A DNA stretch of 64,000 nucleotides from Siphonodentalium dalli. Taxonomy: Eukaryota; Mollusca; Scaphopoda; Gadilida; Siphonodentaliidae. Made by a program: the position numbers and the translations under genes. The notes under the pieces were generated by a model. That model had not been told where the DNA came from. It ran no database searches and saw only the letters and a list, made by a program, of their open reading frames with translations. How positions within the stretch are numbered: the stretch's first letter is position 1; every line of letters starts with the position of its first letter. Location of the stretch: positions 22,012,991 through 22,076,990 of the forward strand of contig CP136061.1 of the NCBI GenBank assembly GCA_032622095.1. Direction: 5' to 3'. Below are positions 58,201 to 62,100 of this stretch, piece by piece.

Positions 58201-58787
58201 GCCACAATCGGTGAACCTACAGCCAAATCAAGGCTACTAGTACTACACCGAACTACATACAGATACTACATACAGATACAGATACAGAATCGGCCGATTC
58301 CGATTGTCATTTCTGATTATCGGCTCATCACTAGTTGGTTTTAATACTGCAGTTTTCAAAATACCGTACAGCCCTACCTTGCTACTCTCTGATGTGACAG
58401 TGATGTCATGACCACTGATGACACTACTCTTGGCACACCATCATGACCTCGAGCCGACACAAATGGCTGTCCCGATTGCAACAATAAAGTCTAGACACCT
58501 GCTCGGCTGCTGTGGCGAAGAAGTCAAGAGTTCGGCAAAAATTCCTGTACAAATTCCAAATGTGGATCTAATCGATCCCTCTCCATAATGCGATAATCCG
58601 GGCATGTGAGAGAGTGTATAGAGAATACACAACAGGGAACAGCATCCCTAATTTCTTAAATTTGTAAAAAAAAAAAAATGAATTGTTTTGAAAAACTTCA
58701 ACTTCAAGACGCCTGTTTACTTACCATAACATTGCTAGATTCCAATTGGCGTTTCTTTCTCTCAATCTCTGCTTTCAATAAATCCAT
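35833..58787 (-). CDS. PRPF18: PRPF18 gene, complete (10 exons): pre-mRNA-splicing factor 18
   Basis: Nuclear splicing factor of the U5-associated second-step machinery; with Slu7 it helps 3' splice-site joining. Ten exons with canonical AG/GT borders, all in phase 0, join into 342 codons plus TGA, the length expected from the vertebrate protein. Visible parts in order: N-terminal [38 protein letters not shown]; the PRP4-like (SFM) motif with LSRKE and [15 protein letters not shown]; an acidic/Asn linker; and the helical Prp18 domain ending in [20 protein letters not shown] and [13 protein letters not shown], the most conserved loop of the family. Introns total more than 22 kb and hold most of the transposons here. 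Transcribed divergently from CTBS. The start is chosen because MDLLKAEI matches family N-termini. Confidence 0.97.
35914..36540. repeat. Dispersed 'gatggctcccatctagatgt' repeat
   Basis: Four to five degenerate units with ggctcccatctagaggt, catatgaagtttggtgatga and aagatggctgccggcagcca. The same family is at 49560-49680, 8650 and 4200. Confidence 0.65.
36541..36903. mobile_element. TA-flanked MITE with CCCTGCTGGACAAAACAAGT ends
   Basis: TA on both sides. Termini pair over 22 bp with one mismatch. Interior is GC-richer and repeats accgcggc / gccgttcggcc / ttgccaatcgg words that fold back on each other. Confidence 0.85.
37308..37653. mobile_element. TTAA-flanked MITE, CCCTTTACCCAAC subfamily
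   Basis: TTAA both sides; two full gcattctcttatatatgcga hairpins separated by a short A-rich spacer. Inverted relative to 12475. Its edge is 25 nt from the PRPF18 exon 9 donor. Confidence 0.9.
37679..37834 (-). CDS. PRPF18: PRPF18 exon 9
   Basis: Acceptor ttttcag, donor gtaact. Encodes [40 protein letters not shown] and [12 protein letters not shown], the invariant loop of Prp18. Its acceptor side is duplicated at 37853-37912, and a TTAA MITE ends 25 nt past the donor. Confidence 0.97.
37853..37912 (-). repeat. Tandem copy of PRPF18 exon 9 acceptor side
   Basis: 60-bp block repeating 37785-37844. It contains the ttttcag acceptor and an open frame [17 protein letters not shown] identical to the true exon, but has no donor after it. 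A decoy 3' splice site upstream of the real one. Confidence 0.92.
38121..38363. mobile_element. TTAA-flanked MITE, 'tcaggaagctcc' subfamily
   Basis: TTAA both sides; ccctttcatgatgggagctg at left and tttcaggaagctccactcat at right; two hairpins of the attctcttaaatatgcaag type with ggtcaaggta between. Confidence 0.86.
38590..38843. mobile_element. CAAGCCTTGAAATAG MITE, double-hairpin form
   Basis: Both termini complete. No matching duplication (flanks aacccttc and ctacaaag), so one flank may have changed. Ends 22 nt from the PRPF18 exon 8 donor. Confidence 0.88.
38866..38937 (-). CDS. PRPF18: PRPF18 exon 8
   Basis: Acceptor attgcag, donor gtatgc. Encodes [20 protein letters not shown] and DYIM, matching [20 protein letters not shown] in vertebrates. 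A palindromic MITE ends 22 nt beyond the donor. Confidence 0.93.
38971..39110. repeat. 69-bp tandem duplication
   Basis: aaagggacccaaggcactca ... aaaagtctgtaaaaacatca occurs twice in succession in a PRPF18 intron. Confidence 0.85.
39240..39493. mobile_element. CAAGCCTTGAAATAG MITE, double-hairpin form
   Basis: Perfect 8-bp duplication gatatgga at 39232-39239 and 39494-39501. Confidence 0.93.
39626..40598. mobile_element. hAT element 2 (non-autonomous)
   Basis: Termini CAGTGTTCGCGCTG and CAGCGCGAACACTG. Perfect duplication cctgcggc at 39618-39625 and 40599-40606. Both subterminal zones are packed with tttggctaa words. No transposase is visible inside; a poly-C run near 40290. Confidence 0.94.
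40819..41920. mobile_element. hAT element 3 (non-autonomous)
   Basis: Termini CAGGCCTCAGC and GCTGAGGCCTG. Perfect duplication cgccatac at 40811-40818 and 41921-41928. The left subterminal zone repeats aaggcgac and cgccct; the right repeats ctccctaaatttcctg. No coding remnant recognised. Confidence 0.93.
41928..42229. mobile_element. Long-type palindromic MITE
   Basis: caagcctgagtttagtgtgc at left, cattaaactcagacttg at right. Flanks gcgccata and gtgccaca agree at six of eight. Inserted at the very edge of hAT element 3. Confidence 0.8.
42416..42556 (-). CDS. PRPF18: PRPF18 exon 7
   Basis: Acceptor ccaccag, donor gtaacc. Encodes [40 protein letters not shown] and FRKLKLK, the first helices of the Prp18 domain. 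Confidence 0.93.
42636..42899. mobile_element. TTAA-flanked MITE, 'tcaggaagctcc' subfamily
   Basis: TTAA both sides; complete, with a left cagtgcattctcttaaat hairpin and a right gccaatgcattctcttatat hairpin around ggtcaaagtaaatattgtta. Confidence 0.88.
42900..43634. other. PRPF18 intron
   Basis: Holds an old repeat (gaacatttcccaccaatgaatatgaat-like) that resembles 19310-19420 and 16840-16990 in AASS introns. No gene. Confidence 0.45.
43635..43882. mobile_element. TTAA MITE, 'tcaggaagctcc' subfamily, diverged
   Basis: Left TTAA intact; right end mutated to gggttca and missing part of the arm. Two hairpins still recognisable. Edge 26-27 nt from the PRPF18 exon 6 donor. Confidence 0.8.
43909..43977 (-). 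CDS. PRPF18: PRPF18 exon 6
   Basis: Small 69-nt exon, acceptor cttcag, donor gtaaga. Encodes [20 protein letters not shown] and FLK, fitting the vertebrate segment [20 protein letters not shown]. A TTAA-type MITE ends about 27 nt from the donor. Confidence 0.85.
43978..44940. other. PRPF18 intron, nothing recognised
   Basis: AT-rich. Short repeated phrases such as ttcattgatgagtagt at about 44200, related to 42940. No coding signal. Confidence 0.4.
45018..47322. mobile_element. hAT element 4 with transposase ORF
   Basis: Termini CAGGGATGAAAG and CTTTCATCTCTG (one mismatch). Perfect duplication tgcatagc at 45010-45017 and 47323-47330. Target is the loop of a palindromic MITE. Carries a minus-strand transposase ORF truncated at its C-terminus. 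Confidence 0.94.
45641..46789 (-). pseudogene. C-terminally truncated hAT transposase
   Basis: 382-codon ORF inside hAT element 4. Residues 49-77 form a BED-type zinc finger (Cys49, Cys52, His69, His75 or His77). 105-120 is a Ser/Thr linker. Residues ~160-320 match the start of the hAT RNase H-like core with [13 protein letters not shown] (Asp237) and [11 protein letters not shown] (Asp304), the first two acidic positions. After RLHK (~322) the frame drifts into AT-rich non-homologous sequence, so the insertion domain, third acidic residue and dimerisation domain are missing. Probably an internal-deletion derivative that needs transposase in trans. Could bind DNA through its BED finger if expressed. 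Confidence 0.82.
48021..48265. mobile_element. TTAA-flanked MITE, 'tcaggaagctcc' subfamily
   Basis: TTAA both sides, inverted relative to 42636; ggagcttcctgaaattttgc at left and atgctgcacaagcgcagctc at right. Edge about 60 nt from PRPF18 exon 5. Confidence 0.86.
48325..48462 (-). CDS. PRPF18: PRPF18 exon 5
   Basis: Acceptor gaacag, donor gtatgc. Encodes [20 protein letters not shown] then [20 protein letters not shown] and [23 protein letters not shown] aligns with the vertebrate helix NDLKAALDKIDQQYLNEI. Confidence 0.93.
48774..48924. mobile_element. CAAGCCTTGAAATAG MITE, single-hairpin form
   Basis: Near-perfect palindrome like 3217. Flanks share ctcagt (six of eight), an imperfect duplication. 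Confidence 0.88.
48925..49708. other. PRPF18 intron with old dispersed repeats
   Basis: 49440-49680 contains cttgattttagagttatcca and gcggccatgttttt segments shared with 29490 and 36000-36480. No gene. Confidence 0.5.
49709..49822 (-). CDS. PRPF18: PRPF18 exon 4
   Basis: Acceptor ccatcag, donor gtaggt. Encodes [20 protein letters not shown] and [18 protein letters not shown], the PRP4-like/SFM motif (RLRERxEPIxLFGE) shared with PRPF4. Confidence 0.95.
50143..50505. repeat. 20-bp minisatellite, about 18 copies
   Basis: Unit aactgtggtattcattgact with variants gatt/gagt and tgcgg. In the PRPF18 intron between exons 3 and 4, ending about 70 nt from exon 3. Confidence 0.96.
50576..50662 (-). CDS. 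PRPF18: PRPF18 exon 3
   Basis: Acceptor attacag, donor gtacgt. Encodes [20 protein letters not shown] then KIPQLSRKE, a polar variable linker leading into the PRP4-like motif. Phase 0. Confidence 0.92.
50730..50870. repeat. Three copies of a ~57-bp repeat
   Basis: gattctgatatatttgtata plus catgtgatttttcaattatt appears three times in tandem. Confidence 0.85.
50959..51450. mobile_element. Inverted-repeat element with CATGCACATATTCTC ends
   Basis: Termini catgcacatattctcaaaac and complement, then acaagtgtccc against gggacactt. Interior unique, with caaccgcattgaagc-type words. The ACAAGTGTCC block also occurs in the termini of 36541-36903. Confidence 0.78.
51455..51578. mobile_element. Right end of a long-type palindromic MITE
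   Basis: agagaagatgaggcctaagc then a shortened hairpin and the terminus cattaaaatcagacttg. Directly abuts the preceding element. Confidence 0.75.
51610..51686 (-). repeat. Tandem copy of PRPF18 exon 2 donor side
   Basis: Near-identical to 51690-51760, with a 5-bp insertion (aaggt on the + strand) that puts a TAA into the reading frame of the downstream copy. Both copies keep a gtttgt donor. Confidence 0.9.
51708..51815 (-). CDS. PRPF18: PRPF18 exon 2
   Basis: Acceptor tttcag, donor gtttgt. Encodes [20 protein letters not shown] and [16 protein letters not shown]. The donor side is tandemly duplicated just downstream in the transcript (51610-51686). Use of the proximal donor is inferred because reading on meets TAA in the second copy. 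Confidence 0.88.
51816..53395. other. PRPF18 intron 1, 3' part
   Basis: Apart from the triplicated block at 52368-52700 nothing is recognised. 53040-53230 resembles 5200-5400 (tgacgttattaggttatgtg / gctgttgacatt), an old dispersed repeat. Confidence 0.5.
52368..52700. repeat. ~118-bp tandem repeat, two and a half copies
   Basis: aaaacatgcttcatttctac, ctgttaaaaatctaagtcaa, gtggattcaaaaccccc and gcactgccgcagccgc recur in the same order. The third copy is cut short after gtggattca. Confidence 0.92.
53410..53964 (+). mobile_element. Retroposed insert with 14-bp target duplication
   Basis: Flanked by cagtgagcacatca at 53396-53409 and 53965-53978, with an A/T tail (aaaataaatattgttta) at the right, as expected for a 5'-truncated non-LTR insertion. 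Contains an 86-codon ORF (53666-53926) ending [20 protein letters not shown] and YYYLCQFV, perhaps the end of a retrotransposon protein; not recognised with certainty. Confidence 0.7.
54045..55589. other. PRPF18 intron 1
   Basis: Starts with a palindromic patch (ggagggctattaatagccct). A (GA)n microsatellite lies at 55218-55258. No gene; the 109-codon minus ORF is low-complexity from the microsatellite. Confidence 0.5.
55590..56534 (-). pseudogene. 3' part of a non-LTR retrotransposon ORF2
   Basis: 314-codon ORF. The first ~130 residues match the thumb/connection region after reverse transcriptase ([51 protein letters not shown]), diagnostic of Jockey/CR1/I-like elements. The C-terminus has [18 protein letters not shown] and a C-x-C...H...C pattern ([16 protein letters not shown]), the usual terminal zinc knuckle. 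Endonuclease and RT palm are missing, so it is 5' truncated and dead, though this stretch is uninterrupted. Confidence 0.88.
57069..58333. mobile_element. hAT element 5 (non-autonomous)
   Basis: Termini TAGTGATGAGCCGAT and ATCGGCTCATCACTA. Perfect duplication gttggttt at 57061-57068 and 58334-58341. Subterminal zones repeat ccgatt words on both sides. No transposase remnant recognised. Confidence 0.94.
58725..58787 (-). CDS. PRPF18: PRPF18 exon 1
   Basis: Starts at ATG and ends at donor gtaagt. Encodes [20 protein letters not shown] and a final Met, the conserved N-terminal helix. Phase 0. Confidence 0.93.
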
Positions 58788-58991
58788 ATGTCAGAGATTA
58801 ATAAGAATTCCCTAGTCAAAAAAGAAGAATTTAATCGAAACTTCGCATAAACGTCCACTATTTATTTGGCTGGACTGAGTTACCTTTTGGAATTTGCTGT
58901 TTACCGGGTTGTTAATTTCCGTTTACCGTTTCGCTGTTCGAGATATTAACCCTCTTTATAAGCGATTTGATTCATTACCACGAATTTAAAA
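58788..58991. promoter_or_regulatory. Divergent PRPF18/CTBS promoter region
   Basis: 204 bp between the two start codons, so both 5' UTRs and the shared core promoter must fit here or in upstream non-coding exons. It is AT-rich with two GTTTACCG words and a tttataa on the CTBS side. It carries none of the repeat families that fill the rest of the window. Confidence 0.6.
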
Positions 58992-59120
58992 ATGTCTGTT
59001 TTTGGGGAAATTTGCTTAGCATTTCTGCTTTACCAATATGTTGATTTAGTCGCTACTCTGAAATGTCCATGCAAAGATAAAGAGTCGTGTCGTCCATTGG
59101 AAATTCCGCAAAAGAATGAG
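58992..59120 (+). CDS. CTBS: CTBS exon 1
   Basis: ATG in an A-rich context, donor gtctaa (weak). 43 codons: signal peptide, then CPCKDKESCRPLEIPQKNE. The start is chosen because the hydrophobic run follows it directly and the Cys pattern matches chitobiase N-termini. Confidence 0.87.
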
Positions 59121-62100
59121 GTCTAACTTCAAACTCTAAATTATTCTAAAATGTACTAATCTCACACTGTCACAGTGTCAAATTTCTAAATTATGAATAT
59201 AAATACATAATTTTATGGGAAGCCAAATTGACATTTAATAAATAATTGAGCTTAAAGCACAATAAGGATTCTATAATTGCGCTTAAGCGCAATAAGGGAA
59301 TCTATAATTGCGCTTGCGCGCAATAAGGAAATATATAATTGCGCTTTAGCTCAATAAGGAATTTCTAATTGCGCTTAAATGCAATAAGGAATATTCTTAT
59401 TGGGCTTAAGTGCAATACGGAAAATTCTTATTGCGCAATAAGCCAGGTTACTGTTATTCAAATGGTATTGTCCATAGTGCGATGGGTGGAGTTTATTGGT
59501 GAGGTGACCTCAGGCGACTGTCCACATTCGGATTCTACTATTTGCAGAGGGGTGATCTCATGAGTGAGATATTAATTACGCTTAAGCGCAATAAGGAATA
59601 TCTTATTGTGCTTATGCGCAATAAGGAATCCCTAATTGTGCTTAAGTGCAATAAGGAAAAATCTAGTTGAGCTTAAGCTCAATAAGAGAAGATCTTATTG
59701 TGCTTAAGTGCAATAAGGAATGTCTAATTGCACTTAAGCGCAATAAGGAATATCTCTAATTGTGCTTAAGCGCAATAAGAGATTCCGTACTTATTGCGCT
59801 TAAGCTCAATTATTTATTAAATGTCAATTTGGTTTCCATATAATTATTGTTGCTTCCCTGTTTTCAGGTTGTCTTATTCAGGTTGGGCACACATCCAAAA
59901 CAAGCTATATTTTTAATGTTATTTACACATCTCATCAATTTTGTGCATATTCCACAAAAAACTAAAAAACTTAAAAAAGTGCAAAAAGAATTGAAGTTGT
60001 TTACCACTATCCTGTCTACAAAGAAACAATAAACCCGACCTATTATTGAATTACGTCACCAGTCCTGTGCGTCTATGGATGACATCGCATGAAGGAAGCT
60101 TGATCAACGATTCAGACTGCATAATCCATAATGAAATATTCAATAACTTCTTTTATGGGCGGTACAAAAATCTTTTCGGCAACGTGCTCAGTGGATGAGC
60201 TGGCATCGATAATGACTGAGAAAAGCTACACTGGTAATATGCTTTAAGAGTAGTATTTATTTTCATGCTATGATGAATTACACATAATTGAATTACGTTT
60301 AATAAGCATAGGCCAAATTCAATTTTAAGCGTTATTCATATATGCTTATAGTGTAATTCATCATAGCATGAAAATTAATTACTGTTAAGCGTAATGCAGA
60401 TACCCTCTCTTAAAACTCCCCTCAGATTGAAATGGGTGAAACCTTTGACATGTCTCAGTCATTGAGTTAAAATAATATTTCCAAGGGCATATAGATGAAG
60501 GCACCACACATACATTTTACTGATACCATTTTAGATTATATTATTTTATCCATTGATGGTAAGAAATCTAGAAAACCCAATTACGCTTAAGCATAATTTA
60601 TTTATGCTAAAGCATAATTGAATTACGTTTAAGTGTGATTGAATTATGTTTAAGTGTAATTAGCTAATATATATGAATTTGCCATCATATAATTCAATTC
60701 TATTATGCTGAAGCTTAAAACTAAATCTGAATTACACTTAAGTATAATGGAATGAATTACACTTAAGATGAATGCAATGTTCTTGAAAGTGTAATTATTT
60801 ATAATTAAATTACACTCAAACGTAATTCACTAATAAATATGAGTTTGGTCTCCCATAAAGATCAGCCACATGTCAATGTGGCCTCTGCAAGCATTTATTA
60901 CAACCTACTAGTCTGTGTTTTTATTTGGTAAATTCTCTTGATTGGCATGTCATGTGGAAATGCTTTAGTGATTATGACACATTTTTATTTTAGTTTTTTC
61001 TAATGTTTTTCTTCTTTTCAGATTTTTATATTTTCTAGAGTCAATAACCAAAGTCACTGGGATAAATATGATTGGTCGAAAATTACAACAGTTGCCATGG
61101 CTGGTTATCATAATCCACAGCTGATGTGTTTGGCACACTCTCATGCAGCTAGAGTTGTTATGTTAGGTAATTATCTGTCCATCTGCTACTGTGCATCCTC
61201 CTGCAGCTATATAGAGCTGTTATGTTAGGTAATTATCTGTCCATCCACTACTGTGCCCCCTCATGCAGCTAGAGTTGTTATGTTAGGTAATTATCTGTCC
61301 AGCCACTACTGTGCCCCCTCATACAGCTAGAGCTGTTATGTTATGTTAGGTAATTATCTGTCCAGCCACTACTGTGCCCCCTCATGCAGCTAGAGTTGTT
61401 ATGTTAGGTAATTATCTGTCCTGCCACTACTGTGGACCCTCTTGAAGCTAGAGTTGTTATTTTAGGGAAATTATCTGTCCATCAGTGGACTAGCCTAGAG
61501 GGAGATATGAGAGGGAGATATGTTCTCCCTGAATTGTTTTACATAAAGGAATCCAGGCAGATAATACTATAACTAGAATGACTAAACTATGTTTGCTGAC
61601 TACTATGGACTATAATGGGCTCTTGCGTTAATCCTTTCATGACTGGAGCTGCGTTGGTACAGCATTAAAGATAGTGTGCCAGTGCATTCTCTTATATATG
61701 CAAGTCTCCCATTGGGAGCCTCTCATATTAGAGACTACGCTAGCCTATGAGGTCAAGGTAAATATTGTTAGGCCGATGCATTGGCTTATATATTTGAGGC
61801 TCCCTATGGTAGACTCTCATATATAAGAGAATGCATTGGCACAGAGTTTTAGCAAAATTTCAGGAAGCTCCAGTCATGGAAGGGTTAAGTAATACTTTAT
61901 ATTGGATAAATGGGTTGCTGATTACTTGAGTTTCAGTGACGGTATTCATTTCAATGAAATGTTGCTTTGTGTAGGTAGTTTATTGCTTTGTGTAGGTAGT
62001 TTATTCAGCCTCATCAGACTCTATATATTTACCACATGGTCCTTCATATGACAATGCTAAGCCATTCCATTACTAGTAGGTCCATGAAATCTGTAAACAC

